From positions 6,726,001 to 6,790,000 of the forward strand of contig BSWB01000008.1 in the NCBI GenBank assembly GCA_033239125.1: a stretch of DNA of 64,000 bases. Direction: 5' to 3'. Below, piece by piece: positions 11,051 to 23,136 of this stretch. The position numbers and the translations under genes were made by a program. Every line of letters begins with the position of its first letter. Within the stretch, counting starts at the first letter, position 1. Source of the stretch: Fagopyrum homotropicum (taxonomy: Eukaryota; Streptophyta; Magnoliopsida; Caryophyllales; Polygonaceae). The notes below the pieces were generated by a model. That model was not told where the DNA came from and made no database searches. It was given only the letters and a program-made list of their open reading frames with translations.

Positions 11051-12655
11051 CAATAATCGATAACCACGAAATTGTCGTTGTCTTTTATCTTTAGTCAAAG
11101 TAGAATACCTAACGTTACACTTAACCGATTTGTATAATGTAAGTAAGGGTCGAACCCAAGAGAGTTTTAGTCACGTTTTGATTAGATTCAATTAACAAAT
11201 TTTAATCGGGGGGAGGGTTGGATTGTAAAACAAACAAGACAAAAGCAATTAAAAAGTAAGCAAGGATGGTGATAACAAGATTGATTAGAAAGTTGCACTA
11301 GGTTGGTTCTTAGTATGAATACTACTTGGTTGATTATTATTAGAAGCAATTCACCAATGTTCTCATCTTGATCATAGATATGTGTTAAGCCAACCAACAT
11401 TAACACAACTTATCTAGTTTTATTGATCCGTAAACCTACAAGATCAAAGAACAAGTTAGCATTCCAGTTAAGATAAAGAGATATCCGTTAATCCTTCTTT
11501 ATAGTTATGTTCCTTTACCTTAGATAATTATAACCAGCTTTTACCTACGGGTTTACTACTAGATTAAGGACCCGAACTCGGAATCGATTAACCCTAGTAC
11601 TTTGCATGCATTAGTACACTTAAGGTGATCAATCTAAGTGAGAAAAGACATGCAAACATAATTTAAAGCTCAACGAAACATAACATAATTGGACTGAATT
11701 AAACTTCTTATTAGAAAAGACCTACAACCAAATTGCAATGCAGCTTCAATCAACCCAATGTAGCATAGGAAGCTTAGAAACTAATTATAAAATGACACTT
11801 AGAAATATAGAGCTTTTAGGGAAAATGTGGATGATTCTAGCAATCAACCAAGGGCTCATTTATACTACAAAATGCATTAAAAGGGAGTAATTTTGTTGTC
11901 TAAATAGCCACCTTAAATGTCATAAAGGTGGTGCAAACAGCCGGAGTTAAGCCCTCTGGCGCTAAACCGCGGGGACGGGCTGCAGGGTCGTAGGGGTGGT
12001 TTAGGCCAGAACGTTCCAACTTCGTCTTGGCCGCTAGGGCGGCTTGGAAATCCCACAGGGGCAGGTTCTTTAATGCTCTTGAGCGTCTGACTCTTCATCT
12101 TCGTGTCATTTCTAATGATGATCCGCAAGGGCGGCCTAGTGTCACCTCAGGGGCGATGACACAAGCTCTTCGGCTTCACAGGTCCCCTGGCAAGGGCGCA
12201 GTCAAGGGCGCAGGGGTGCCGGCTTTGCATCTTCAGGCGGAGTCACCGCAAGGGCGGCCAAAGGTCGCCGCAGAGGCGCTGACACTCATTTTCTAGGCAC
12301 AGGCTAAGGCGCTGACTGCGGCACTGGGCATGGGTTTTCAGGGGTGTCAACGCAGGGGCAGCTAGGTGGCACCGTAAGGGCGGTGACACTCTGCTCTCGG
12401 GGCGCTGGGGAGGCGCAGGTTGCGTTGCCAGAGTGTAGTGTCACCGCCCCTGCGGTGACATTACTCCGCGGGGCGGTGTGGCACCAAAAACTTGTCTTCG
12501 ATGATCTTCTTTGAATCTCAAGTGTTGCTAAACCCTTTCTTACTTTGTTTTGGACTTCTTCATCTGGATCAAGGGATTAGTAACATAATATGACTCAAAG
12601 ACACTAAAAAGTCTCTAAAAAATACCTAAAATGATAGTGATTCCATCACCTATCA
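11050..12655 (-). repeat. Antisense LTR of the TGATGG family (I), left end eroded
   Basis: Read on the minus strand it starts TGATAGGTGATGGAATC and follows the solo LTR of 2885-4430 over its length. It includes a CCGCCCCTGCGG cluster (about 11960-12480) with a perfect hairpin at 12439-12460. The other end is diverged and lies at about 11050-11058. No matching target duplication is visible: the right flank is CATGG, and the left flank is the post-integrase region of H. I infer that a deletion joined H to this LTR and removed the 5' part of element E. Confidence 0.7.
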
Positions 12656-13721
12656 CATGGATTGGATGGATCGACATCAAGTAGTTCTTGACATCGGCAA
12701 GAGGACGGTGACGGTAATTACATAGTCAGACCATGTAGAGATTTTCCGAGGATGGGATCTCAGAAAGACCGGTACAGTCATCACTACAGTCCGAGCTGCG
12801 AGATTTATCGGTCAGGGTTGCGAGGCTTTCTGGTCCTATGCCATGAAGGATAGTACAAGCCAGTGTTGGAGGAGATTCTGGTAACATGCGAGTTTACCGA
12901 CGTTTTTGGAGATCCATCAGGTTTACCTCCACAGAAGAGTGTAGACTTCGGCATTGATCTTGAGCCTAGAACGTGACAGATCTCGAAGGCTCCTTATCGC
13001 ATGACGCCTATCGCGATGCTTGGGCAGAAGAAGCAACTCGAGGAGTTAGCTGAGAAGGGCTTCATCCACCCTAGTGTATCTCCTTGGGGCACACCAATAC
13101 TCTTCGTCAAGAAGAAAGATGGGTCGATGAGGTTATGTATTCACTACCGAGAGCTTAACAAGGTGACAATCAATAATAAGTACCCATTGCCCCATACCGA
13201 CGATCTGTTGGACCAACTACACGGAGATTCGGTGTTTTCTCGGATGAATTTGAGATCCGGATATCACCAATTGAGGGTAAGAGAGCAGGACATAGCCAAG
13301 ACGGCATTCCGGACCAGATATGGACATTACGAGTTTGTAGTGATGTCATTTGGGCTCACAAATGTGCCCACCATGTTCATGGAGTTAATGAACAACATCT
13401 TCGTCGACTTCCTAGACCAGTTCAAGGTGGTCTTCATCGATGATATTCTGATATACTCTCGGAGCAGAGAGGAGCTTGCAAGACACTTTAGGATCGTACT
13501 GCAAGTCCTGCAGGATAGAGAGCTTTAAACTAAGCTCTCTAGGTGCGAGTTTTGGATATTTGAGGTGGCCTTCCTTGGTCACATTGTTTCTGCCGAAGGA
13601 ATCAAGGTAGATCCGGCAAAGATCGAGCCTGTAGCATCTTGGCTGCCTCCTAGGAACGTCACGGAGGTACGCAGCTTCCTAGGCTTAGCGGACTACTACC
13701 GCCGATTTCTAGAGAGCTTTT
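12656..13721 (+). pseudogene. E protease end and reverse transcriptase
   Basis: It starts in the end of protease (MDWM, then VLDIGKRTVTV), as in element D. RT follows with LEELAEKGFIHPSVSPWG, LCIHYRELNKV, GYHQLRVREQD and the catalytic FIDDILIYS at about 13435-13460, so the two adjacent aspartates are kept. Stops are present (for example at 13526-13528), and a histidine replaces the usual aspartate in the CIDYRELN motif. The frame continues into the connection (VRSFLGLADYYRRFL) and is cut by element F. Confidence 0.82.
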
Positions 13722-15559
13722 TGTTACGCTAAGATTGTGATAGGCAAAAGTCTTAAATTTATAACTCGATATATTTTTCCTAACTCCTAGCGAAACCCAC
13801 AGTGTATGGGTCGTTTTGTAGTAAGGATAGTATTCCGAGGTCGAACACAAAGACTAAGGTGAAATTGAATCAATAGTGACTAAGGATAGTGTTGATCTAG
13901 GCTAAGAAAGGAGAAAGAAATAAAGAAATCAAAATCTCAATGTTTTTGGATTGGTTTTGTGGTGATCAATCAAAGATCACAAATCATGCAAGTTTTAACA
14001 AATAACTAACCTAGCAAGGCAAATAAACAAACACAAACACGAGATAAGCAATCAAGAGAGAAAAGCGGATTCTAGGGGTTAGAAATTCCGGTTATGGCAT
14101 AGGACTCAAGCTATCTAGTCATTCTTTGGATTAACTATAGTGTGTTGGGAGTGGGTATTTCTAAATCAGGATCAATCACCGGGTAGGTCTCATGGTCCAC
14201 TAGTCCGTTCCTAAGGTCTCATCACCGGGTAAGTCTCAAAGAGCCTAAGGATAGGAATTCTACATAAACCGGATGGTCATCTAGGGATCTAACCTCTCCT
14301 TACCGGGTAAGTCTCGGGAAGGAAAGTCCTAAACATCAATCCTAGCACACTCAGTCCAATAGCGGCATATGAGGCTCACTACTACCTAGAGTTCATCATC
14401 TTTGGTACTTAAGATCGGAAATCACTGGGTAAGTCTCTTTCCTCACTTAAATTGCTAGCATTAGGTCACCCTAGGCTAGATTGAGCTTAAGAAACACTAG
14501 GATTTTAAAAATAATACAACCTAACACTTAGATTTATCAATACAAGCAAGTCAGACAAAAATCACGGGCAGTTCATCAAGTCCACGGCCGTGGAACCCCT
14601 TAGAACAGACCGTGATTTTGAACAAAGGCTAGGTTCGAGCAAACAAAGCATCCAAGGGTACGTTTAAGTCTATCCTATCATAGTCCAAGCCATAACCATC
14701 ATTTCCTTACCCTAGAATCACATCTACTTAGCCAACAACATGCATCATAACATTCAAACTCATCAAGCATACAATCAAGGTTTCCATGGCTAGTAAATGA
14801 AGTGAAATAGAGATGAACAAGTAGAACAAATAAATCCAAGCTGAAAATGAGTTTAAGTAAGACTTACAACCCTTCAAAAGAAGGTTCAAATCGTTCCTTA
14901 CAAACCCTTGCAAACGTTTCCAACAAGTTGCTCTAAAATCTCTCTAAAAACTATGAAAAACTAAGAATGGTGTGTTTTTCTTTTCTTCTCTAATGGAACC
15001 CTTTCTTCTCCTCCAAGAATAGCTTCAATCCAATCTTCCAATGAGAGAATATGTGTGAGAGTGTGGGAGAGAATGGAGTGATGGGGTCTGCTCTCAACAG
15101 CCTGCAGGACCACCTTTTATACACCATCAAGGGCAATGGTCGGTTATGGAGATCGTGGGACAGCTGTCGCAGCTGTGCAGGGAGAACCACGGCCTATTTC
15201 CACGCCCGTGGAAGTCCCAGTGGCCGTGGTTTTGGTGATTTATACTTTTATGGATCATCAAGCCACAATTTGGTGCAAGGCATGCACCAACAAGGTCCCA
15301 TGTGTCCTCCTTAGCTCCTAACTTGCTTCCCAATGAGTCCGAAGGTGTGTCATCTCGAGGAACGATCCTCAAATGTATCGATTAATCTCCTAAATCTCCC
15401 AAAATACCTACAAAGCATGCAAAAGTCCGTGTAGACGTCTATCTTGACAAAATACATGAATTGAGTGCAAACGTCATGAACTAGTGCTAAACCATGCTTG
15501 AATGAGCGGAAAAACTATCTAAATGAGTGCCTAAACCTACGTCATAAATCGTGTTATCA
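13722..15559 (-). repeat. 3' LTR of element F
   Basis: It runs TGTTACGC to GTGTTATCA on the plus strand, that is TGATAACACG to GCGTAACA on the coding strand, 1838 bases. It holds inverted copies of the 16-mer GAGACTTACCCGGTAA (between about 14177 and 14435) and palindromic motifs of the CCACGGCCGTGG family (near 14581 and 15189-15227). Confidence 0.92.
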
Positions 15560-15565
15560 AAAATA

Positions 15566-15599
15566 CCCCATACTTAAGGTTTGCTCATCCCCGAGCAAA
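15566..15599 (-). promoter_or_regulatory. GGGA-loop hairpin and polypurine motif at F 3' LTR
   Basis: On the minus strand, stems TTTGCTCG and TGAGCAAA enclose loop GGGA, then AAGTATGGGG, then the LTR. The stem has one G-T pair. AAGTATGGGG is in the position of the polypurine tract that primes plus-strand DNA. Confidence 0.7.
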
Positions 15600-16815
15600 G
15601 TCCGATTATAGGCTAAGAGATGACATGATTTATGAATGCATGAAAAACTTAAAATATTTTTGGAATTGTGCTTCTAAAATTGGATCACCTTCATAGTCAT
15701 GTTTCATGGCAAATGGACAAGCAATCATGCATCAAATGAATGAAGGCGCGGAAAGACAATTATACTTAACTAGAAAGCATGCATGAAAGGTAACAATGAA
15801 GAAGTCAAGATGATCATGAGTACATCCAATCTAGATTACTAAGTCTTACACACATGCAAATAGGTCACAAGGACTTAGGAAGAAAAAGGCTAATTAAGAA
15901 ACGTTATGATTAGGGTGGAGTTTTTAGATTATGTGATGCTAATCCGGGAAAGAAACTAACTCCACAAATTTATTTTTGATCAACTTCACCACAAGTGTAT
16001 ATTTTCTTCATCTTTTCTTTGTTTTCTTTTCTTTTTCACTTCCTTTTTCTTTTATTTTTGAGGCAATGACATTGGTGTACAAAAGCCGAAACCTTGGTGA
16101 TTAGCGGACCTCGGGATTTTCCCGAGGTGCCTCACATCGGGCACACATACCAAAACTCGTTAGGACTATCGGTTTATTTGACTTTGGCAAGGCACAAACA
16201 CCCGATTATGTGAATTGTGCCGAGTTACTCGTCATATAAACCAACATCCCCAAACCTATATTTTTGTCTACACTTTCACAACAATTTCAGCACTTCATTC
16301 ACAACATTCATTCATCAACAACTTCACCCCACACTTGCTTTTCACACACATCAACACACTAGCATGCTCCTATTCCCGGATGGGTCAAAAAGGGGTTAAA
16401 AATTTTCATTAATTGAGGTGCTCAAGAAACATGATCAAGATGAGAAGTAGAGGAAAATGAATTGCCTTAGTCATTCCTAAATGATGTGCAAGAACTAGCA
16501 TGCAATTTCGACTTTCAATCCTCAATCCAATCAAGGCAAGCATCATAATCACAAATCATTCATGGGATTCAAGATAAGTACTTCAAGTCCACATATGCAT
16601 TCATCTATTCAACACACAAGGCCATCTATAGCCAATTCACAAGACAATTTCATCATAAGGGTCATTCCCAAGCTTAGAAGCACTAAAAATTTTTTAAATT
16701 TTCTGATTTTTTTGGATTTTTCGAAATATGTATGTACAATGCAAGACATAATGAAACATGTGACAATATTAAACTATCCTAGATGCTAATCATGCAAGTG
16801 ATCATGAAAACCCCA

Positions 16816-16849
16816 CCCCATACTTAGAAACACATTGTCCCCAATGTGT
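16816..16849 (-). promoter_or_regulatory. Upstream GGGA-loop hairpin and AAGTATGGGG copy in F
   Basis: On the minus strand, stems ACACATTG and CAATGTGT enclose loop GGGA and are followed by AAGTATGGGG. This repeats the module next to the LTR, about 1.25 kb further upstream. Identical in C at 46075-46108. Confidence 0.7.
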
Positions 16850-17244
16850 AAATGAAGTAAAGAAGAGTGAAAAAGGGTCCTCACAATGTAAAATGGTTTG
16901 CTTCGGTATTTGGGTTCACCCAAGTAGATTGATGGAGGATGATCCTATCAACGATGGTAGAGAGCTCAAGGTGTTCGTTATGGCGTCAAGACCCGCGCTA
17001 GGCACCGCTAGCCGTCCAAGTTCCGCATCCGCTCCACCCATAATTGATGAGGGGCTCATCATCATCATCCACATGCCATGGAAGGCTCCCATGCTACTAA
17101 AACTCTAACACACAAACTCCAAACACACAAAAACAGAAAAATCAAAAACAAAACAAAAACAAAAAGGGAAAGATGTCCACCAATGGGTTGCCTCCCACCA
17201 AGCGCTTCTTTAAGGTCATTAGCTTGACCAAACTTGGGGTGTTC

Positions 17245-19320
17245 TCACTCAAGGTGAAGTGGGGCAATCATATCTACCGGAGTTCCCGGGATATACTTCT
17301 TCAACCGGTGCCCGTTCACCTTAAAGTCTCCACAATGCTCCCCTCCTATCTCAACCGCTCCATGGGGAAATATCTTCTTCACCACATAAGGACCCGTCCA
17401 TCTTGACTTTAGCTTTCCGGGGAAGAGCCGCAGCCTTGAGTTGAAGAGAAGGACCAAGTCTCCTTCACTCAACTCCTTCGGGATGAGACGCTTGTCATGC
17501 CAATGTTTGGTCCTTTCCTTGTAGATCCGGGCGTTTTCATAGGCATCCAACCGGATCTCCTCAAGAGCATTCATGTCTAGTAATCTTTTCTCACCGGCCT
17601 CCTTGAGGTCAAAATTCAGCCACCTAATGGCCCAATATGCTCTATGCTCCATCTCCACCGGAAGGTGGCAAGAATTGCCATAAACTAGCTTGTAGGGAGT
17701 GGTGCCAATTGGTGTCTTGAAAGCGGTTCTATAAGCCCACAAAGCATCATCGAGCTTCATATCCCAATCCTTTCTCGTTCTAGAAACCGTCTTCTCAAGG
17801 ATCCCTTTTATCTCCCGGTTGGAGATCTCCACTTGGCCACTAGTTTGGGGATGGTAAGGTGTTGCCACCTTATGAGTCATCCCATACTTAGCCAAAAGTG
17901 TCCCAAAGTTCTTATTGGTGAAGTGCTTCCCTCCATCACTTATGATCACCCTTGGTGTTCCAAACCTAGGGAAGATCACTCGGTTGAAGAACCGCACCAC
18001 AAACTTGGCATCATTTGTGGGAGAGGCGATTGCTTCTACCCATCTCGACACATAGTCCACCGCCAAGAGGATGTAGAGGTTGCCACAAGAAGAGGGGAAT
18101 GGTCCCATGAAGTCCACACCCCACACATCAAATATCTCCACTTCTTGTATATTGTTCAAGGGCATCTCATTCCTCCTTGAGATGTTTCCCGTCCTTTGGC
18201 AAGCATCACAAGCTACCACAAAATTCTGCACATCCTTGAACAAATTTGGCCAATAAAACCTGGATTGCAACACCTTTGCACAAGTCTTGTGTGAGCTAGC
18301 ATGCCCTCCACATGGCAAGGAATGACAATGGTGGATCACACTCTCCACCTCATCCTCCGGTATGCATCTCCTAAAGACTACATCCGGCCCTCTCTTGAAC
18401 AAAAGCGGTTCACTCCAATAGTAATGCCTCACATCTTTGAAGAACTTCTTCCTTTGGGCATAGGATAAACCGGGTGGCACCTCCTCACACACAAGGTAGT
18501 TCACAATGTCGGCATACCATGGCTCATTTCCCTTGGAAACTTGAAGCAAGCACTCCTCCACCATTTGCAATTGCTCATCCCAAAATGAGTCATCAATCGG
18601 GATGTCATCTTTCTCAATCTCCAACGGTGAGAGTCTACTAAGGTGGTCCGCCACAGAATTTTCGGACCCTTTCTTATCCCGGATTTCCAAGTCAAACTCT
18701 TGAAGAAGAAGGAGCCACCGAATCAAACGAGTCTTGGCATCCTTCTTTGTAAGGAGATAACGGATCACAGCATGATCCGTATACACAATGACCTTCGCTC
18801 CAACAAGATACGAGCGGAACTTCTCAAATGCATACACAACCGCTAGCAACTCTTTCTCGGTGGTAGCATAATTGAGTTGGGCATCATCTAGCGTCTTGCT
18901 AGCATAATAGATGGCATGTGTAAGCCCATCGTTCCTTTGTCCCAAAATATCCCCAACGGCCACGTCACTTGCGTCACACATGATCTCAAACGGTAAACTC
19001 CAATCCGGAGGTTGCATGCTAGGTGCGGAGATCAAAGCGTTCTTCAACCTACAAAAAGCCTCAAGACAATCCTTGGAGAAAACAAACTCAACATCTTTCA
19101 TTAGTAGGTTAGTAAGAGGCTTAGAAATCTTAGAGAAATCTTTGATGACTCTCCGGTAAAAACCGGCATGCCCTAGAAAACTCTTTACCCCCTTCACCGA
19201 GGTAGGTGGTGGCAACTTCTCTATCTTCTCTATCTTAGCCCTATCAACCTCAATGCCACGGTTGGACACCAAGTGTCCCAACACAATGCCTTCACTTACC
19301 ATGAAGTGGCATTTTCCCAA
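17245..19320 (-). CDS. F RNase H and integrase (open 691-residue frame of a defective polyprotein)
   Basis: The frame opens after a single-base deletion at about 19320 (near WEKCHFM in C), so this is part of the pol polyprotein and not a separate gene. It has the RT connection (SFLGHAGFY), RNase H (MCDASDVAVG, NYATTEKELLAVVYAFEK, VYTDHAVIRYLL), and integrase with an HHCC zinc site (HCHSLPCGGH through CDACQRTGN). The core has DFMGPFPSS, IISDGGKHF and SGQVEISN (D, D, E). The C-terminal part ends VDMIAPLHLE without a chromodomain. RNase H would remove RNA from the hybrid and integrase would insert the cDNA. Isolated from a working RT it is unlikely to function. Confidence 0.85.
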   Translation of the reverse strand: MGKCHFMVSEGIVLGHLVSNRGIEVDRAKIEKIEKLPPPTSVKGVKSFLGHAGFYRRVIKDFSKISKPLTNLLMKDVEFVFSKDCLEAFCRLKNALISAPSMQPPDWSLPFEIMCDASDVAVGDILGQRNDGLTHAIYYASKTLDDAQLNYATTEKELLAVVYAFEKFRSYLVGAKVIVYTDHAVIRYLLTKKDAKTRLIRWLLLLQEFDLEIRDKKGSENSVADHLSRLSPLEIEKDDIPIDDSFWDEQLQMVEECLLQVSKGNEPWYADIVNYLVCEEVPPGLSYAQRKKFFKDVRHYYWSEPLLFKRGPDVVFRRCIPEDEVESVIHHCHSLPCGGHASSHKTCAKVLQSRFYWPNLFKDVQNFVVACDACQRTGNISRRNEMPLNNIQEVEIFDVWGVDFMGPFPSSCGNLYILLAVDYVSRWVEAIASPTNDAKFVVRFFNRVIFPRFGTPRVIISDGGKHFTNKNFGTLLAKYGMTHKVATPYHPQTSGQVEISNREIKGILEKTVSRTRKDWDMKLDDALWAYRTAFKTPIGTTPYKLVYGNSCHLPVEMEHRAYWAIRWLNFDLKEAGEKRLLDMNALEEIRLDAYENARIYKERTKHWHDKRLIPKELSEGDLVLLFNSRLRLFPGKLKSRWTGPYVVKKIFPHGAVEIGGEHCGDFKVNGHRLKKYIPGTPVDMIAPLHLE

Positions 19321-20843
19321 TTTAAGACTAGATTAGTCTCCTCACATCTTTTAAGCACCAAGGACAAGTTAGCTAAACAATCATCAAATGAAGATCCATA
19401 AACAGAGAAATCATCCATAAACACTTCCATGATGTTTTAAATGTATTCAAAAAATATAGCCATCATACACCTTTGAAAGGCCGCGGGTGCATTACACAAC
19501 CCAAACGGCATTCTCCTATATGCAAATGTACCCCAAGGACATGTGAATGTAGTTTTCTCTTGGTCATCGGGGTGGATAGGGATTTGGAAGAATCCACTAT
19601 AACCATCTAAGTAGCAAAAGTGAGAATGTTGAGCTAATCTCTCTAGCATTTGGTCAATAAAGGGAAGAGGGAAGTGATCTTTCCTAGAGGCCATATTTAG
19701 TTTCCTATAGTCTATACACATCCTCCATCCCGTAACCGTTCTAGTTGGGATTAGTTCATTATTCTCATTAGTCACTACAGTCATCCCACCCTTCTTAGGA
19801 ACCACATGCACGGGACTAACCCACTTACTATCCGAAATTGTGAAAATGATTCCCGCATCTAGCAATTTAATAATCTCTTTCTTTACTACTTCTTTCATGA
19901 TGGAGTTTAGTCTTCTTTGAGGTTCAATTGAAGGTTTATGATTATCTTCCATTAAGATCTTATGCATGCACAAAGAAGGTTTAATGCCAACTAAATCATC
20001 AATTGTATAGCCAATAGCTTTCCTATGCAATCTCAACTCATGCAACAATCTATTCAACTCATTATCATTCAAGCATGCATTAACAATCACCGGATATGTA
20101 GAATCTTCACCAAGAAAAGCATACTTAAGATGAGAGGGGAGGGGTTTAAGTTCAAGTTTAGGAGGACCTTTATCGGTTGGAGACGCTCCATACAATGTTG
20201 GTTGAGATGAATCCAAAGCCATGGAAGACTCCCCAAAGCTCCTTGAAGCTTGATCAACAACCAATGCAGTTTCTGGAGAAACCACGGGCAAAATCACGGG
20301 CTCTGGCACAACCACGGCTGTGGAACTTGCAAAGCTAGCCTTTTTGAGAATTACAGAGAGTTCCACGGGCAATTCCACGGGCGTGGTTCTTCCCCCCAGG
20401 CCGTGATTTCTACAGGAATTCAGCACACCTTCGTGTGCTTCAAATTCAACTCTTGTCTCCTTTTCCAATGCATCCAAAGCCTTGATTTCTTCATTGCAAG
20501 CCTCCTCAACTCCTTCCTCCATCAAACTCAAGCTAAAAAACTTCTCCAAGGGGTCCTTGATCAAGATCGAGCTCAGAACTTCTCTAGACTCCTCTTGCTC
20601 GACAATGTTGAACACATCTTCACCAAGGGCTGACCCCTTCATCATTGTGGATAACTTGAACTTGATATTCTCTTCTCCAATGTTGAAGGAGAAAATTCCA
20701 TTTTTGCAATCCACCAAACACCCGGAAGTGGCTAGGAAAGGTCTCCCTAAGATGATAGGAACCGGATAGCCCGCCGGGATGTCCAAAACAACGAAGTCTA
20801 TGGACACATAGAACTTTCCTAGTTGCACCGGTATGTCCTCCAA
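19321..20843 (-). pseudogene. F protease end and reverse transcriptase
   Basis: On the minus strand it encodes the end of protease (VPIILGRPFLATSGC), then an acidic linker carrying palindromic CCACGG/CCGTGG motifs (20281-20405), then HLKYAFLGEDSTYPVIV and RT with VTGWRMCIDYRKLN, CYLDGYSGFFQIP and CNAPAAFQRCMMAIFFEYI. A stop at 19437 falls just before the catalytic FMDD block, and another at about 20847 separates it from the first part of protease. The same linker position in C (42510-42640) and A (34165-34255) also carries motif clusters. Confidence 0.82.
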
Positions 20844-20846
20844 GAT

Positions 20847-21593
20847 TCAAACCGGGTGAGTGATTGAACGGTCCGCCATGTAAAGGGTCATCTTGACCGG
20901 CCTTGGCTCTCCTAGCCCAACCTTGTTGCAAAGTGCAAGCGGGAGGATGCTTACACTTGCCCCAAGATCACATAGGGCTTCATACTTCACTTCTCCCACT
21001 CGAATTGGAACACAAAAGGATCCTGGATCTCTTAGCTTAGGAGGCATCTCTTCCTTCATGGTTTGGATCAATTCCGAGGACCTCTTCATCATCCTCACTT
21101 CCCCATACTCCTCCAACTTCCTTTTGTTGGAGAGTATTTCCTTCAAGAACTTGCCATATGCCGACATACCTAGAATAGCATCCATGAACGGAATGTTAAT
21201 ATGCAATTTAGACATAAGTTCAAGGAATTTACCAAAGTGTTTGTCCAAGCGAGCTCTTGCTCGTGATTGTGGGAACGGTAGTGGTGTCTTGTATGGAGGT
21301 GGTGCCACATATGTTGGCTCATCATCCTTGCTCTTTCCTCTATTTGCTTGCAATGTCTCTTCTTCTATCATCACTTGCTTTCCCTTATCATTTCCCTTAG
21401 GTAAGGGGTCCTTCATGCTCAGCCCACTTCTTGTTGTAATGGCCAACACTTGGCCTCTCGGGTTATCCTCGGTTCTTCCGGGAAGCTTTTTCGGATCTCT
21501 ATGAGCTTCACCCGCCTTTTGGAACACTTGTGCTTCCAACACCTTTTGAGCCTTAGAAATGGAAGTCACCGTGCTCTCAAGACCACTCAACCT
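20847..21593 (-). pseudogene. F gag end and protease, first part
   Basis: The minus-strand frame has the gag C-terminal segment (SGLESTVTSISKAQKVLEAQ), a lysine-rich linker, the conserved YKTPLPFPQSRARARLDKHF block before protease, and protease with CDLGASVSILPLALC. It ends at a stop after RSITHPV. Protease would cut the Gag-Pol polyprotein. Confidence 0.82.
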
Positions 21594-22996
21594 TCAAAGT
21601 AATTGCTCAAACATCATCTCGGTTCTATCCTTTGGAGGTTGAGTAAATCCGGGTGGAGGTTCTTGTGAAGCCTTTGGTGGTGGAGCTGCGCTTGTGGAAG
21701 CGGGAGGGTTCAAGGCTACATCCGGGTTAGAATAGGAAAACCCGGGATGGTTGTGGTTAGGCCGGTAATTGTTGAATTGCCGGTTGTTGTTGAAGTTCCT
21801 TGGGCCTTGATAGTTGTAGTAGTTTCCCCTTCCCATGTAATTCATATCTTCATCCTTGGAAGACAAGTTTGCTTGCACTTGTACTTGAGGGCTTGCTTGA
21901 CTCTTCAAAGTTGTGGCACACAATTCCCTCAAGGACTTAAGCTCATTGTTGATTGCATCAAGCTTGAAGTTGCTCATGGTGACTTCACTCACCTCATATG
22001 CTCCAGGTTTTCTCCCATCACTCTTCCTATGGGAGTACTTCTCTATCACCAAAGCTTGTTTCTCTACAAATTCCCAAGCTTCATCCACATCTTTTCCATG
22101 AAAGTCCCACCGGAAAGAGATTGAAGCTTGAATTGGCTATCTTCATCAAGTCCCTTGAAGTAGATCTCCAAAAGCTCTATTTTCGGTATGCCATGGTGTG
22201 GACAATCTAGGAGAAGGTCTTTGAACTGCTCCCAAGACTTGAATAGGCTTTCTCTATCCTTCATCACGAAGGCATTGATCTTCCCTCTTAGCTCGGTAGT
22301 CTTGGAAGGTGGGAAGAACTTAGTCAAGAACTCGGTTGTCATTTCTTCCCAAGTACTCACACGCCCTAGTGGAATTGATTGGTACAAAGCTAAGGCTTTA
22401 TCCTTAAGTGAGAAGGAAAAAGCCCTAAGCTTATGGTTGTTATTCTCCAACCTAGTCGGTCTTAGAGTCTCCATCAATATCTCGTAGTTCATCAAATGTT
22501 GATGAGGGGACTCTCCTTCCATCCCTCCAAATTGATTATGCCGGATCATTTGTAGAACTTGAGGGCGGAGCTCATAATCATGGGCTGCGGGATCTCCTAA
22601 GTTCACACCTGGACGGTGTGCTCTTTGAGCCGGATCCATACGTTGCCCTAACGTTTGTGGTTCCTCAATAGCAATGGGCACAACCCGAATATTAACCGCC
22701 GGCTGCGGTTGTGGTGGTGGTGGAGGAGGTTAACGATTAAGCTCTCTTTGCACAAGAGCTTGCCTAATCTCTTCAATCTCCCTCCTAGTTGCTTCTTGCC
22801 TCTCATTGGCAAGTCTCCTTTCATTCTCCAAGAGCTTATCTCTTAATCTAATTTGCTCTAAAGCCTCATCAAACTCAGCTTGAAGATCTCTTGCCGCCAT
22901 CTCCTTCTCCTTTCTAATGCTCTTAGACCTAGCCTTAAGGGTTTTCTCCGGTTCGGGATGGAATGGAGCTAAATCCTTACCACAAGATCTTCGCAT
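21594..22996 (-). pseudogene. F gag
   Basis: The start MRRSCGKDL at 22996 aligns with MRRSRGKDL of C (39921) and the MRR starts of A and B. A charged helix follows (QAEFDEALEQIRLRDKLLENE), then a stop at 22730-22732 (a CAA-to-TAA type change). Next are a proline run, the gag core (LRPQVLQMIRHNQFGGMEG, CPHHGIPKIELLEIYFKGL), a frameshift near 22085, and an asparagine/proline-rich tail. A stop at 21594-21596 ends it. No zinc knuckle is seen. Gag would form the particle shell. Confidence 0.82.
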
Positions 22997-23112
22997 ACAC
23001 CTAAAGGATGAGAGCTGTCCTGAAAATGCAAAGACACAAACTAAACAAGATCAAAAGCAACAAGATAGACCTACACTATAAACAATCACAAAAAGACTCA
23101 ATCTAGACCTAG

Positions 23113-23130
23113 TCCCTGGCAACGACGCCA
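23113..23130 (-). promoter_or_regulatory. Primer-binding site of F, tRNA-Asp type
   Basis: On the minus strand TGGCGTCGTTGCCAGGGA follows the 5' LTR after six bases. Compared with the 3' end of plant tRNA-Asp it has two changes. A (31382) and B (49600) carry closer matches. Confidence 0.8.
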
Positions 23131-23136
23131 AAAACT

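Larger units (their letters stand above)
15560..17244 (-). other. F 3' noncoding region between integrase and 3' LTR
   Basis: No protein of note is encoded. On the minus strand it contains, in order, the AGGCAA-loop hairpin (17184-17197), a GGGA-loop hairpin plus AAGTATGGGG (16849-16816), a conserved block shared with A and C (16229-16171), and a second such module (15599-15566) directly before the LTR. The sequence is colinear with 45693-47344 of C. Confidence 0.8.

Noticed and set aside
11050..12655. Possibility that this LTR is the 3' LTR of H
   Set aside because: It is in the opposite orientation to H, and no polypurine tract precedes it on the H strand.
20893..21504. 203-codon plus-strand frame in F
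   Set aside because: It is the antisense shadow of the gag/protease frame of F on the minus strand.
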